This document shows, piece by piece, positions 44,905 through 54,425 of a DNA stretch of 64,000 nucleotides. The notes beneath the pieces were generated by a model. That model did no database searches and was not told the DNA's origin. It saw only the letters and a program-made list of their open reading frames with translations. The DNA is from an uncultured Acidobacteriota bacterium (lineage in GTDB: Bacteria > Acidobacteriota > CAIWXX01): contig CAIWXX010000035.1 in the NCBI GenBank assembly GCA_903916735.1, positions 48,466-112,465 on the forward strand, given 5' to 3'. Position 1 is the stretch's first letter. Every line of letters starts with the position of its first letter. A program made the position numbers and the translations under genes.

Positions 44905-46062
44905 TCAGTTGCCTCCTCCGATGACCAATTCCGATACACGTTCCTTGGCCGCCACTTCGAGATCCTCGGGCACACGCTGGCCGATCCCGAAATAAGAAAG
45001 AGGGCGCGCGATGCGATGTTGTTCATTGAGGATGCAGCCGAAGGTGGTGGTTTCGTCGAGCTTCGTGAAGCAGAGGAAATCTGGCGAAAAAATATCGAAT
45101 TTTTCGATGATTTCGCGGAGATCGAGTGCCTTGGTTGTGGCCGAGAGGATCAGATGCTTTTCGATATCTTTGCGATTGTGAAGAAATTCCGCCAGTGAGG
45201 TCAGCTCTTCCAGATGCCTCTGATTTTTTCCAACGGTATCGATGAGGAGAACATCGAAATTCCGCCACTCTTGCAGGATTCTCTCCAGCTCATCCGGATT
45301 TCGCGCCACTTTCATCGGCGCGCTCATGATTTCGGAATAAGTCCGGAGTTGCTGTATGCCGCCGATCCGGAAGGTGTCGAGTGTGATGAGGCCGACTTTG
45401 CCTTCGCGGTTGACGAGGGCACGAGCCCCAAGCTTTGCGATTGTGGTGGTTTTACCGACGCCCGTGGGTCCAATAAAAATTTTGATTCTTTTATTCGTCG
45501 TCTTCACTGAAACCATCTTTTCAATGAGCGAACCGACATAGCTTCTGATTTCCTGGAGGCGTTCCTTCCCGGCACCGGCGTAGTGCGTGTAGGCGGTATT
45601 CACGAGTGTCTTGGCGATTGTCGGATCCACGTCATTGGCGCAGAGCTCGTCGAAGATTTCGCCGAGTGGCTCGCCGAGTATAAAGACATTGGGGGGCAGC
45701 GAGAGCCGTGTCAGGCTGTAGATCCAGCGCCGAAGTTCCATGAGCTCCTGTCGTTCGCGGGAATCCCTGGCCGGAGGTGCCGGAGGATTTGGGGTCGTAT
45801 ATTCGCGGGCGGCCGCAGCCCGATTCAAGGGCATCGTTTCGGTGCGTTGAGGAGAGGCGTTCCTGGCATGCGACAAGTCAGGGCTTTCATCCGCCCCTTC
45901 CACTCCGGCCGTGATCTCGAACATCTTCCTCCCGAGGATACCGCTGAGGCCCGGCGCTCTGACCTGGTGACTGGACAGGACAAACGCCTCCGCACCGAAG
46001 TCGGACTTGACCCGATCGATGGCGCCCTTGAAGGTCTTTTCGCGATATGTCTTCATTTTCAT
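44905..46062 (-). CDS. flhF: Flagellar SRP-type GTPase FlhF
   Basis: This 385-residue protein has a variable B domain, an N domain and a G domain with P-loop GPTGVGKTTTIAK, the DTFRIGG motif, VLLIDTVGK and FTKLDET. FlhF sets the position and number of polar flagella, with FlhG as its GTPase activator. It lies downstream of flhA. The N-terminus MKMKTYREKTFKGAID is typical. Confidence 0.95.
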   Translation of the reverse strand: MKMKTYREKTFKGAIDRVKSDFGAEAFVLSSHQVRAPGLSGILGRKMFEITAGVEGADESPDLSHARNASPQRTETMPLNRAAAAREYTTPNPPAPPARDSRERQELMELRRWIYSLTRLSLPPNVFILGEPLGEIFDELCANDVDPTIAKTLVNTAYTHYAGAGKERLQEIRSYVGSLIEKMVSVKTTNKRIKIFIGPTGVGKTTTIAKLGARALVNREGKVGLITLDTFRIGGIQQLRTYSEIMSAPMKVARNPDELERILQEWRNFDVLLIDTVGKNQRHLEELTSLAEFLHNRKDIEKHLILSATTKALDLREIIEKFDIFSPDFLCFTKLDETTTFGCILNEQHRIARPLSYFGIGQRVPEDLEVAAKERVSELVIGGGN

Positions 46063-46105
46063 TTTTTTATTCCCCCACCTTTATACAAAATTGAGGCCAA
46101 CATCC

Positions 46106-48178
46106 TCATGAGATCATCCCCACAGAAATGACGTTGACGCTGGGCGGAATCTCATTGTGTGAAAGAATAGCGAGGTGGGGCATGAATTTTTCGGTGAGGC
46201 GCTTGAGATGGAACCGGATCGCGGCGGAACACAGAAGGACGGATGAGGCCGTCGGCAGAGATGTTTCAAGACCTTTGCGAATGCGAGCAATGATCTGTTG
46301 CGCAGCCCGAGGCTCAAGAGCAAGGTACGTCCCGGCCTCGGTGCGCGCCACGGATTTGGTCAAAATCTGTTCGATGTCGGGGCTCAAAGTGAGCAAATAG
46401 AGGTCGCCTTTGTCGTTAAGATACTGCCTGCAAATGCTCCTCCCAAGCGCCTGTCTGACATACTCTGTCAAAATATTGACATCTCGCGTCGCCGGTCCGT
46501 AGTCAGCCAGCATTTCCAGGACTGTGACAAGATCCCGCACTGAGACTCGTTCCCGCAACAGATTCTGAAGCACTTTCTGGATATCTCCAACGGAGAGGAT
46601 TTTTGGAGTGAGCTCTTCGACCAGTTTTGGGTGGCTCTCGGACAATGTATCCAGAAGCCCTTTTGTCTCCTGCCGGCCGAGGAGCTCATAGGCATGAGCT
46701 TTGATGACTTCGGAGATATGCGTCGATATGACGGTTGTTGGGTCGACGACGGTATACCCCACAAACTGCGCCTTCTCGCGCTGGTCGGGCTTGACCCAGA
46801 GAGCCGGCAGCCCGAAAGCGGGTTCATGAGTGGCCGTTCCCGAAAGTTCTTCACGGACGGTGCCTGGATTAATCGCCAGGAATTGATCTGTGAGCAGTTC
46901 GCCTCGTCCGATCTGCACGCCCCGCATCAAGATAGAGTAATCGCGCGGTCCCAGTTGGAGATTGTCGGTGATATGAATGGGAGGAACGACGAAGCCCATC
47001 TCCGTTGCAATCTGCCGGCGAATGGACTTAATGCGCTCCAGCAGGGTGCCGCCTTGAGCGGCATCGAGGAGTGGAATGAGAGCATAGCCGACTTCGAGGC
47101 CGATGGGATCGACTTTCAAAAGGCTTTCGACTCGTTCCGGAGGCGGAATTTTGACTGCCTTCTCTGCTTTGGCTTTCTCGGCAGCGGCTATACGCACTTT
47201 CGATTTGCTATTTGCGTAATAGGCACCGACGGCCGAGAGCCCGCCGATAATGAGAAAAGCCAATTTGGGCAGGCCGGGAACTAAAACAAAAAGCAGGAGG
47301 GTCGCAGCTCCAATGATGAGCGGCCGGGGATTGGTAAAGAGCTGGGAGGAGAGTTCGGTACCGAGCGAGTTTTGAGCAGCGGCACGCGTGACGATGAGAC
47401 CGCCGGACACTGAAATAATGAGTGCCGGAATGGCCGTCACGAGTCCGTCCCCGACCGTCAAAATGGTATAGGTTTGCAAGGCCTGAATCAGGCTCATATT
47501 ATACTGTAGGACACCTACAATAAATCCACCGACGATATTGATGAGCGTGATGATCAAACTAGCAAGCGCATCCCGCGCTGTGAAGCGGATGGCACCGTCC
47601 ATCGCCCCGTAAAATTCGCTTTCCCGTGACAATTCGTCACGGCGCTGCCGCGCTTCCTGTTCGGTGATGATGCCGGCATTCAGATCCGCGTCGATGGACA
47701 TTTGTTTACCTGGCATGGCATCCAGGGTAAACCTCGCCGTGACTTCCGAAATACGTACGGCACCATGGTTTATAACCATGTACTGGATGGCGATGATGAT
47801 CAGGAAGATTATCACACCGATGACGTAGTTGCCGCCGACCACGAACTGCCCGAATGCCTTGATCACCTGGCCAGCCGCGCCGATGCCTTCACCCCCGTTG
47901 AGTAAAATGAGCCGGGAGCTGGCAATCAGGACGGCAAGGCGATAAAGGGTCATCAGTAGAAGCAGAGTCGGAAACGTTGAAAACTCAACGGGTTTCATGA
48001 GGTAGATCGCGGAGGTCAGGATCAGTATGGAGAGCACGATGTCAGCCGATATGAATAGATCAATCAGGTAGGGCGGCATCGGCACGACGATGATCGTCAA
48101 GATGCCGACGACCGCAAGAGGCATGATCAAATCGGTGTTCGCCAGGTAATTCCTCTTGATGACTGCTTCTGTTGCCAT
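46106..48178 (-). CDS. flhA: Flagellar export gate protein FlhA
   Basis: This 690-residue core of the flagellar type III export gate has an N-terminal region of eight membrane helices and a large cytoplasmic ring domain. The cytoplasmic FHIPEP loop includes RFTLDAMPGKQMSIDADLNAG, with the conserved Asp/Arg pair. The C-terminus (VNVISVGMIS) is short. It starts three bases after flhB. Confidence 0.97.
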   Translation of the reverse strand: MATEAVIKRNYLANTDLIMPLAVVGILTIIVVPMPPYLIDLFISADIVLSILILTSAIYLMKPVEFSTFPTLLLLMTLYRLAVLIASSRLILLNGGEGIGAAGQVIKAFGQFVVGGNYVIGVIIFLIIIAIQYMVINHGAVRISEVTARFTLDAMPGKQMSIDADLNAGIITEQEARQRRDELSRESEFYGAMDGAIRFTARDALASLIITLINIVGGFIVGVLQYNMSLIQALQTYTILTVGDGLVTAIPALIISVSGGLIVTRAAAQNSLGTELSSQLFTNPRPLIIGAATLLLFVLVPGLPKLAFLIIGGLSAVGAYYANSKSKVRIAAAEKAKAEKAVKIPPPERVESLLKVDPIGLEVGYALIPLLDAAQGGTLLERIKSIRRQIATEMGFVVPPIHITDNLQLGPRDYSILMRGVQIGRGELLTDQFLAINPGTVREELSGTATHEPAFGLPALWVKPDQREKAQFVGYTVVDPTTVISTHISEVIKAHAYELLGRQETKGLLDTLSESHPKLVEELTPKILSVGDIQKVLQNLLRERVSVRDLVTVLEMLADYGPATRDVNILTEYVRQALGRSICRQYLNDKGDLYLLTLSPDIEQILTKSVARTEAGTYLALEPRAAQQIIARIRKGLETSLPTASSVLLCSAAIRFHLKRLTEKFMPHLAILSHNEIPPSVNVISVGMIS

Positions 48179-48181
48179 AAA

Positions 48182-49414
48182 TCACCCTATGGATTCGAGC
48201 CCCGGGTTCGAAATGGTCCGATCCGGTGAGCCGCCAACCAGTCCGGACGTTTGAGAGCGCAGATCGACATGGGCCGCATCGCCTGAAAATGCCGGAAGAG
48301 AGGGCTGTATACCCTTGATAGTACGCTTGGATCTTCTCAAATCAGGCTCGGCACTCTTGAGCACGTGTCCACGGAACCTGATCAGATAAGCCAGCAATTC
48401 GGCCACGGCCTTGTAAAGATTCGCCGGGATCTGATCACCCACGTCAGCCGATTTGTAAAGAGCTTGAGCCAGTGGCGGGTTCTCGACAATGGGAACCTCC
48501 GACTTCCGGGCGATCTGTTTGATCGTCTCGGCAATATAATTCTGTCCTTTGGCAACGACGGTGGGTGCAATCATTTCCAGGGGCCGGTAAGCAATCGCAA
48601 TCGCGAAGTGAGTCGGGTTGGTGATGACGACATCGGCTTTAGGTACGGCGGCCATCATGCGCCGGCGGGACATCTCACGCTGCATCCTCCGAATACGAGC
48701 CTTGATCTGAGGATTGCCTTCAACTTCGCGGTAGTCATCCTTCACCTCCTGTTTCGTCATCTTGAGGCTCTCCTCGAATATGTATCTCTGGTAGAGGAAG
48801 TCCCCAAACGCCAGGATCAGCATAAAAATGCCCACACGTATCGCGAAACGAAAAATCGCATCCGTCAAGCTATGAAAAGAGTAGTCAGGCGGCATCAACA
48901 CAAGTGCTGGGAGGCCGAGAAGTTCCTGCTTCGCCGCCTTCCATGCGATCGTGCTCACCACAATTGTGTAGATGATGTTTTTAAGGAATTCGAAGCCGGC
49001 CATCTTCGGCATGAGACGCTGCAGACCGTGCATCGGAGAAAACCGGTCCCATTTCAAATGCAAAGCCTTGGGAGCGAACATCCATCCACCTCCCGCGAAA
49101 CTACCGACCAGGGAAAAAAGGACCGCAACCAGGCAAATGGGCCCTATGATCCGAAGGATCAAATCCATGGCCTGATAGTGTATGAATGAGACGGTGGCGA
49201 ACGGGAGGTGCGGTTCGGATGCAAGCATCAGATAGCCGGAAAGGAGATTTTTGATCTTTTGAAGTATATCGCCGCCGGTGTATATGACATAAATGATGAT
49301 AGAGAGAAAGGCGAATGCTTGAGGCAAATCCCGGCTACGGGCAACTCGCCCCTCCTGGCGGGTCTTAGTCCGCTTTCGCCAGGTCGGTTTTTCTGAACGG
49401 TCTGAATCAGCCAT
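48182..49414 (-). CDS. flhB: Flagellar export switch protein FlhB
   Basis: This 410-residue protein has four membrane helices and a cytoplasmic domain with the self-cleaving N266-P-T-H269 motif. Cleavage permits the export specificity switch from hook to filament proteins. The N-terminus (EKPTWRKRTKTRQEGRVARSRDL, shortened) is typical. The C-terminal tail is about 30 residues longer than in enteric FlhB. Its start overlaps the end of fliR by eight bases. Confidence 0.96.
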   Translation of the reverse strand: MADSDRSEKPTWRKRTKTRQEGRVARSRDLPQAFAFLSIIIYVIYTGGDILQKIKNLLSGYLMLASEPHLPFATVSFIHYQAMDLILRIIGPICLVAVLFSLVGSFAGGGWMFAPKALHLKWDRFSPMHGLQRLMPKMAGFEFLKNIIYTIVVSTIAWKAAKQELLGLPALVLMPPDYSFHSLTDAIFRFAIRVGIFMLILAFGDFLYQRYIFEESLKMTKQEVKDDYREVEGNPQIKARIRRMQREMSRRRMMAAVPKADVVITNPTHFAIAIAYRPLEMIAPTVVAKGQNYIAETIKQIARKSEVPIVENPPLAQALYKSADVGDQIPANLYKAVAELLAYLIRFRGHVLKSAEPDLRRSKRTIKGIQPSLPAFSGDAAHVDLRSQTSGLVGGSPDRTISNPGLESIG

Positions 49415-50192
49415 GAGCCAACGCCTTCAGGAGCATCATTGAGTCATTTTCAAAAATCGTGATGAAATGCAGTATGGCTTCCCGGAAATAGGTCATCCCG
49501 AGCCCTATGGATAAAAGGCCGACGATGATTTTAAGCGGAAATGTGATGATGAGAATCGGGATCTGCGGGGCGATACGCCCAAGGATGCCGATGACAAAAT
49601 CCAGAAAAAGCATGAGGAAAAGCATCGGGGCCGCCAACTGCAGCCCCACAACCCAGACCCGCCCAGCCGACCCCATGATAACATCCAAAACCGACCGATT
49701 CAGGAAGGCCTGCATGGGGGGAATGTAGCTGTAACTGCCGGCCAGGGCGGCGATGATGAAATGATGGCCGTTAGCGAAAAGAAAGATCACGAGGGCCAGG
49801 AAATTGACTAAAACCGTCAATGTCGATGTCTGAACAGCAGTCTGCGGGTCGATAATGTTGACGATGGAAAATCCGATCTGAAATCCAATGAGTTGCCCGG
49901 CCAGTTGCACGCCGGCAAACAGCATCCGCATCACCAAACCTACGGACATTCCGATGAGAGCTTCCTGACCGAGGAGAATCGACAGCCCCAGCAGAGTGAA
50001 AGGCGACGGCAACTGAGGAGCCTGCACGATCGGCACAAGCACAAGACTCAGAAACAGAGTCAGGTAGATTCGTACTGTCGCGGGAAATGCCGTCATGCTG
50101 AAAAAGGGCGCAAAGAGCACAATCCCGCCAACTCGTATGGACACCATAATCAGGCTTATGATCAGGGACTGGTCGATCGAAAAGTTCAACAT
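49407..50192 (-). CDS. fliR: Flagellar export gate protein FliR
   Basis: This 261-residue, six-helix membrane protein forms the export gate channel with FliP and FliQ. Family landmarks are IRVGGIVLFAPFFS, the AGQLIGFQIGFSIVNIIDPQT stretch and a C-terminal FREAILHF region, shortened. Two bases separate it from fliQ, and it overlaps flhB, in the conserved P-Q-R-B order. Confidence 0.94.
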   Translation of the reverse strand: MLNFSIDQSLIISLIMVSIRVGGIVLFAPFFSMTAFPATVRIYLTLFLSLVLVPIVQAPQLPSPFTLLGLSILLGQEALIGMSVGLVMRMLFAGVQLAGQLIGFQIGFSIVNIIDPQTAVQTSTLTVLVNFLALVIFLFANGHHFIIAALAGSYSYIPPMQAFLNRSVLDVIMGSAGRVWVVGLQLAAPMLFLMLFLDFVIGILGRIAPQIPILIITFPLKIIVGLLSIGLGMTYFREAILHFITIFENDSMMLLKALAHG

Positions 50193-50194
50193 GG

Positions 50195-50464
50195 CTATCG
50201 AATGTAAGCCGGTATGGAGTTCACCAGCCGGACTGTGAAATCAATCATCAAATTCATCATCCACGGGAACACAAAAATGAACGCCACGAAAATGGCGATG
50301 ATCCTGGGAATAAAGGAAAGTGTGGCATCCTGAATCGAGGTCACAAGTTGGAACATGCTGATGAGCACGCCGATCACTAATCCGGCCCCCAACAGGGGCG
50401 CACTGATGATCAACAGCAACTCAATGGCCTGGAGGGCAAGCTTAAGAACCATTTCTTCCGTCAT
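50195..50464 (-). CDS. fliQ: Flagellar export gate protein FliQ
   Basis: This 89-residue protein has two membrane helices and the family core GLVIGVLISMFQLVTSIQDATLSFIPRI, shortened. It is part of the FliPQR gate helix assembly. Normal length, correct position between fliP and fliR. A 96-base gap without visible features separates it from fliP. Confidence 0.95.
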   Translation of the reverse strand: MTEEMVLKLALQAIELLLIISAPLLGAGLVIGVLISMFQLVTSIQDATLSFIPRIIAIFVAFIFVFPWMMNLMIDFTVRLVNSIPAYIR

Positions 50465-50560
50465 GACAGCCTGACCTCCACACCCGAATGCTCTCCGGGA
50501 TCAACATGGGAGTCCTTCCCCGAGAGGTTACGATGCGGATTAGGATTCATAACATTATCC

Positions 50561-51373
50561 TCAATGGAAGCTCTTCACAATCGATCCAATGATGAGATTC
50601 CAGCCATCGACCATCACGAAAAGCAGAACTTTGAACGGGGTCGAAATCATGATCGGCGGTAGCTGCATCATTCCCAGTGAGAGCAGCACGGACGCTACGA
50701 CTATATCGATGATCAGGAAGGGAATGAAAAGAATGACGCCGATCTCAAAGGCCGTTTTCAGCTCAGAGATCATGTAGGAGGGAATAAGAACAGTTATCGG
50801 GATTTCATTCGAGTCTTTTGGTTTCGGTGTGCGGCTGACGTTGAGAAACAGAGCGATGTCCGATTTGCGAGTGTATTTCAACATGAACTCGCGCAGCGGT
50901 ACGACCCCCCGGTCGAATGCCTGCGGCTCTTTGATTTCTCCTTTCATGAGCGGCTGGATCGCCTGATCGTAAATCCTTTGCCCTACCGGTTGCATGATGA
51001 AGATGGTCATGAAGAGAGCCAGCCCGACCAGGATCTGACTGGATGGAGTTTCCTGGGTACCGATCGCCTGCCGAAGGAAATGGAAAACAATGATGATCCG
51101 AGTAAAGCAAGTCAGAGAGATCAGAATCGCCGGGATGAATGTCAGGATGGAGAGGAAGAAGAGAATGCGAATGGGAAGTGAGAATCCCTGCTGAGGGTCA
51201 CCGCCGTTGACACGGAGTTCGATTGAACCGAATGCCGGCGCGGGAGGGACGGGCGCGGCGGCCGATGCCACGGGGGGCAACACTACGGCTGTGAGAAGGA
51301 CCAGGATGACCGTAAGAGCCGGCAGCAACCGGTAACGGGTTTCATGTTGATTCCAACGATCAGACCGGTTCAT
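50561..51373 (-). CDS. fliP: Flagellar export gate protein FliP
   Basis: This 270-residue protein has a cleavable signal peptide, then the conserved membrane core with LTCFTRIIIVFHFLRQAIGTQ, SQILVGLALFMTIFIMQPV and VASVLLSLGMMQLPP, shortened. It is the main pore-forming protein of the export gate. The ATG at 51373 has GAGGAGGG upstream and overlaps the end of fliO by 14 bases; an eight-residue longer frame is less likely. Confidence 0.95.
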   Translation of the reverse strand: MNRSDRWNQHETRYRLLPALTVILVLLTAVVLPPVASAAAPVPPAPAFGSIELRVNGGDPQQGFSLPIRILFFLSILTFIPAILISLTCFTRIIIVFHFLRQAIGTQETPSSQILVGLALFMTIFIMQPVGQRIYDQAIQPLMKGEIKEPQAFDRGVVPLREFMLKYTRKSDIALFLNVSRTPKPKDSNEIPITVLIPSYMISELKTAFEIGVILFIPFLIIDIVVASVLLSLGMMQLPPIMISTPFKVLLFVMVDGWNLIIGSIVKSFH

Positions 51374-51791
51374 CACTACCCTCCTCTCGTTCTCCATGCA
51401 GTGATCCCGCCGGCACCTCCTTGATGCGCGACACCAGGCTCACACCCTGCTGCCCGCTGGCGACCAGATAACGGAGCGATCCATAGCGAACAACATAGAG
51501 CATCTGCCGTCCCGCCAGCCCCACCTGCTCCTCAACGTGAAGAGTGCCCTTCTTGCGCAGGCCCAGGGATGGTGTGATGCCAAGCCGTCGCACAAACCAG
51601 GCAGCCGCCAGCATTAGTGCGACGATTATCATTAACGACCCGCCGGCGCGCAGGCCCAGCCCACCGAGAGTCGGTGCGTTGTCGGATACGGTGCTGTGGT
51701 TGCCGCCACCCGGGCCCAGTATTACAAGGACGACCAGAACGACGCCTGCAAGCACCAGTGTCCATTGTTTTCCGGACAACTTCATGTGCAT
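51360..51791 (-). CDS. fliO: Flagellar biosynthetic protein FliO
   Basis: This 143-residue protein has an N-terminal and a second membrane segment (the latter at about residues 50-68), then a cytoplasmic FliO domain (LRKKGTLHVEEQVGLAGRQMLYVVRYG, shortened). FliO helps FliP assemble. The family is poorly conserved, but size, topology and position between fliN and fliP fit. The start could be ATG 51791 or ATG 51785. Confidence 0.85.
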   Translation of the reverse strand: MHMKLSGKQWTLVLAGVVLVVLVILGPGGGNHSTVSDNAPTLGGLGLRAGGSLMIIVALMLAAAWFVRRLGITPSLGLRKKGTLHVEEQVGLAGRQMLYVVRYGSLRYLVASGQQGVSLVSRIKEVPAGSLHGEREEGSDEPV

Positions 51792-52084
51792 ATCTTTTTC
51801 TCGATTTCAGTGATGCGTATTCCGAAGTGCTCCTCGATGATGATCACCGCTCCTTTGCCAATCAGCTGCCCGTTAATAAAAATTTCCAGATCTTCGCCGG
51901 CCGATTTTGCTATGGCAATCACTGACTGAGCGCCCATGTCTAGTAGCTCGTTGACGCTCACAGTTGTCTGCCCCAACAAAATCGTCACCTCCATCGGCAG
52001 ATCCAGGAATGGCCCGAAACTGCGTTCGATCTCCGTTGTCGCCTGCAGCATCTGGTTTGTCTGTTGGGCCACGGCCTCAGCCAT
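51782..52084 (-). CDS. fliN: Flagellar switch protein FliN
   Basis: This 100-residue minimal SpoA protein (LPMEVTILLGQTTVSVNELLDMG, shortened, then LIGKGAVIIIEEHFGIRI) forms the bottom of the C ring and helps dock export cargo. The ATG at 52084 has GAGGAGG upstream. It lies between fliL and fliO. A second, longer SpoA protein (FliY) closes the same operon. Confidence 0.94.
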   Translation of the reverse strand: MAEAVAQQTNQMLQATTEIERSFGPFLDLPMEVTILLGQTTVSVNELLDMGAQSVIAIAKSAGEDLEIFINGQLIGKGAVIIIEEHFGIRITEIEKKICT

Positions 52085-52093
52085 CACTCCTCC

Positions 52094-52708
52094 TCACAGC
52101 TGAACAACAAAATCAGTAAAAAGCAGATCGAGTGCCCATGGTTGGCCCATGATTTCATTTGCCTTATCAAGCAGCTCCTTGCGGAGTTTCTGCTTGCCGT
52201 CGATAGTGATCAGCTCTTCACCCATTTTTGTCGACATGTACACAAGGAAAGAATCACGGATTTTGGCGAGCACCGCCTCATTCTCAAGGATTTTCGCCTG
52301 ATGCGCTTTCGTATCAATAATCAGTTTCATTGTGCATCGCAGGAACCGCTGAGAATCCGGGTCGCTCAAGTTGACGAGGAACGGCTCGAGCGGGATGACT
52401 CCCATTTCCGGCTTCTCAACGATCTGGATTTTCATTGGCGCGCCCGGTTTTGCCGCTGGAGTTGTGCCATCACCCTCAGAGGATCCCCTTTTGAAAACCC
52501 GTTCGAAAAACCCCTTTGGTTCTTCTCCTTCAGCCGGCCTGGTTGCCGCCAGCCTCTTATAGACAAAAAACCCTCCACCGCCCATCCCGAGGACAACAAC
52601 GGCGAAAATGGCAATCATCACAATCGAGACTTTACCTTTTTTCTTCTTCGGGACGGCCGGGGGGGGCCCTTTGGGTCCGGCACCCGAATGCGCAGCTTTG
52701 TCGGCCAT
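52094..52708 (-). CDS. fliL: Flagellar basal body-associated protein FliL
   Basis: This 204-residue protein has a cytoplasmic Lys/Pro-rich start, one membrane helix (about residues 28-48) and a periplasmic stomatin-like FliL domain (IPLEPFLVNLSDPDSQRFLRCTMKL, shortened). It stabilises the stator ring. The ATG at 52708 has AAGGAG seven bases upstream. The open frame extends to 52915, but that part is the promoter region. It is the first gene of a 12-gene-plus operon. Confidence 0.93.
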   Translation of the reverse strand: MADKAAHSGAGPKGPPPAVPKKKKGKVSIVMIAIFAVVVLGMGGGGFFVYKRLAATRPAEGEEPKGFFERVFKRGSSEGDGTTPAAKPGAPMKIQIVEKPEMGVIPLEPFLVNLSDPDSQRFLRCTMKLIIDTKAHQAKILENEAVLAKIRDSFLVYMSTKMGEELITIDGKQKLRKELLDKANEIMGQPWALDLLFTDFVVQL

Positions 52709-52736
52709 CGGCACTCTCCTTTCGGGAACCAAGGAT

Positions 52737-52751
52737 GCAAGCGCAATGCCA
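52737..52751 (-). promoter_or_regulatory. Sigma-54 (-24/-12) promoter for the fliL operon
   Basis: Read on the minus strand: TGGCAT-TGCGC-TTGC, matching the RpoN consensus in the same way as the element before flgF. The predicted start near 52725 leaves a leader of about 17 bases that contains the fliL ribosome-binding site. Confidence 0.8.
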
Positions 52752-53087
52752 GGGCAAATCAGCGAATCAAGGCGTTTCTTATCAATAAGATGCTGGAATT
52801 GCCGGATGGCATCGTGGCAAGCAGGATTGGAAAGTGACGGGATCTTGACAGGGTGATAGAAAAGCTCGTCTGGGAGCATGAGCTGAGATTGAGCATATGC
52901 CGATGTCAGCGACAAGCTCCCGTTCTCTCGATCCCAGATCTTGAATATGAATGAAAGGCAGTCTCGCTAAACCAGATACCGAGCGATTTCCCTCTCAGCT
53001 CCGGGTGCGAGCTCCGGGCCCGGCGAAGTACGCCGTTTCTGATTATCTGCAGACGAAGACTCGACGCTCGATCGCTCTACAACCAGG
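52752..53087. other. Gene-free stretch upstream of the fliL promoter
   Basis: The 335 bases hold no credible gene. Enhancer-like binding sites for a sigma-54 activator would be expected here, but no clear inverted repeat was recognised by eye. Confidence 0.3.
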
Positions 53088-53330
53088 CTATGTTTTGGGT
53101 GGCGGGACAATGGCGCCGTGGATCTCGTCGATGATGTCCCGAGCTTCCATGATTCCCGCAACAATTTTGCGACTGCGATCTTTGCCCTTTTCGCTGAGGG
53201 GTTCAAGAGAGAGCAATTCGCCGAAAGCCGAGATCATGCCCAGGATGTTGCGCAGCTTATGCATGCGCTCGCGCAGCCTCTGCTGATCCTGAAGTGTCAG
53301 CCCGACAACGATCTGTTCATTGTTATCCAT
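53088..53330 (-). CDS. Mini-protein resembling a stand-alone HisKA dimerisation domain
   Basis: This 80-residue protein is almost entirely two helices. The first carries H24-K-L-R-N, closely like the H-box (HELRN) of histidine kinases, and the second (RSRKIVAGIMEARDIIDEI) fits the partner helix. There is no ATPase domain, so it might accept a phosphate from another kinase or act as a dimerisation decoy. It lies upstream of the fliL promoter on the same strand. No ribosome-binding site is evident. Confidence 0.6.
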   Translation of the reverse strand: MDNNEQIVVGLTLQDQQRLRERMHKLRNILGMISAFGELLSLEPLSEKGKDRSRKIVAGIMEARDIIDEIHGAIVPPPKT

Positions 53331-53631
53331 ATCTCTGCTCTATGAAATAGTAGCACAAGACAATAAAGTGAGTCACCGAAAATCTGTCGACCTGAACCCA
53401 TGGATGAAAATCGCCTCAACCGGACGCCGGCGATCAGCCTCGATGCCTGCGCGAATCCGACTCGTTAAGAAGGATCAATGGCGGCACGGCCTCATCCATG
53501 TTTTTCTTCGTTCCCGTCCAGCGCTCCTTCCAGAAAACCGGTACGAGGCTCTTCAAATCTAATCGGGAACGGATCGGGGAGCAACACTTCAGGGCCACCC
53601 CAAGTTTGTCGAACCGCCAGGAGCAGCTCGC
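53331..53631. other. Gene-free stretch
   Basis: No supported gene or RNA was seen here. A minus-strand frame at 53492-53794 is open but runs through the methyltransferase 3' end in another frame. Confidence 0.3.
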
Positions 53632-54425
53632 CTATGAGCGTTTCGTCATCCAGAAGGCTCCTCCGACATACCAGATCCCGCTGAGAGCAGGATGCGTCCA
53701 GATAGGGTCCAAAATAGATCGAAGATCCGGCTGTTTCGATACATAGTAGTTCGGCAGCAGGATTCGCCATGAATCGCCACCCAACAGGTAGCATGCCAGG
53801 AGGTATTGTTCGTTATAAAATCTCCCATACCATTCGGGCGGGTAGTCATACGGCAGAAAAATGTCATGAATCCCGACGATGACACCCGGCTTTAATCTCG
53901 GCAGGATCTCCGTGAAAAAAATCGTCACATCCGTGTTCTGAAAAGCGCGATGACTGCCGTCGAAAAAAAGGACATCCCCGGAATCGAGGGAATCGAAAAC
54001 GGCGAGGTCAACCACTTCAACCGGCAAGCGCACGACATCGTCGCAAATCTTATCGATATCCTCGCGAGGGCACGGATCAATCGAACGAATGCGAGTTCGC
54101 AAGGCGAGATCCGAGACGGCTCGACGGGCAAACCGCGTACTGATGCCCGACCCGATCTCGATGAGCATCCTCGAGTTGTTTTTGGACAGCATGTAATAGA
54201 AGCTGATGGCGTCGAGCCCCGAAACCCAATCATTCAGCCAGTGTGGATCAGAGGGATTCTAATAAACTGCGGCACATACGTCAGACAATCTCGGAGGATC
54301 GTTGCATAGTCGTCGCGGTGTTTATCAAGGCGGTTGAGCAGATCTGGATGGATCGGCTCATTGGGAGCGGGTCTGACCCGCGGAGTTACAGGATAATCAA
54401 CAGGGATGAAATACGAAGGTTGCAT
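53632..54425 (-). pseudogene. Class I SAM methyltransferase, frameshifted
   Basis: The C-terminal part (53632-54192) is a Rossmann methyltransferase: LIEIGSGISTRFARRA is the SAM-binding loop and GDVLFFDGSHRAFQNTD the acidic loop. The N-terminal 63 codons (54234-54425) lie in another frame and end at a TGA. Shifting frame at about 54243 gives a continuous reading through HWLNDWVSGLDAISFYYML. A single missing base would explain this, so it is a recent pseudogene or an assembly error. GAGGGA precedes the ATG at 54425. Neighbouring glycosyltransferases suggest a glycan-modifying role. Confidence 0.75.
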
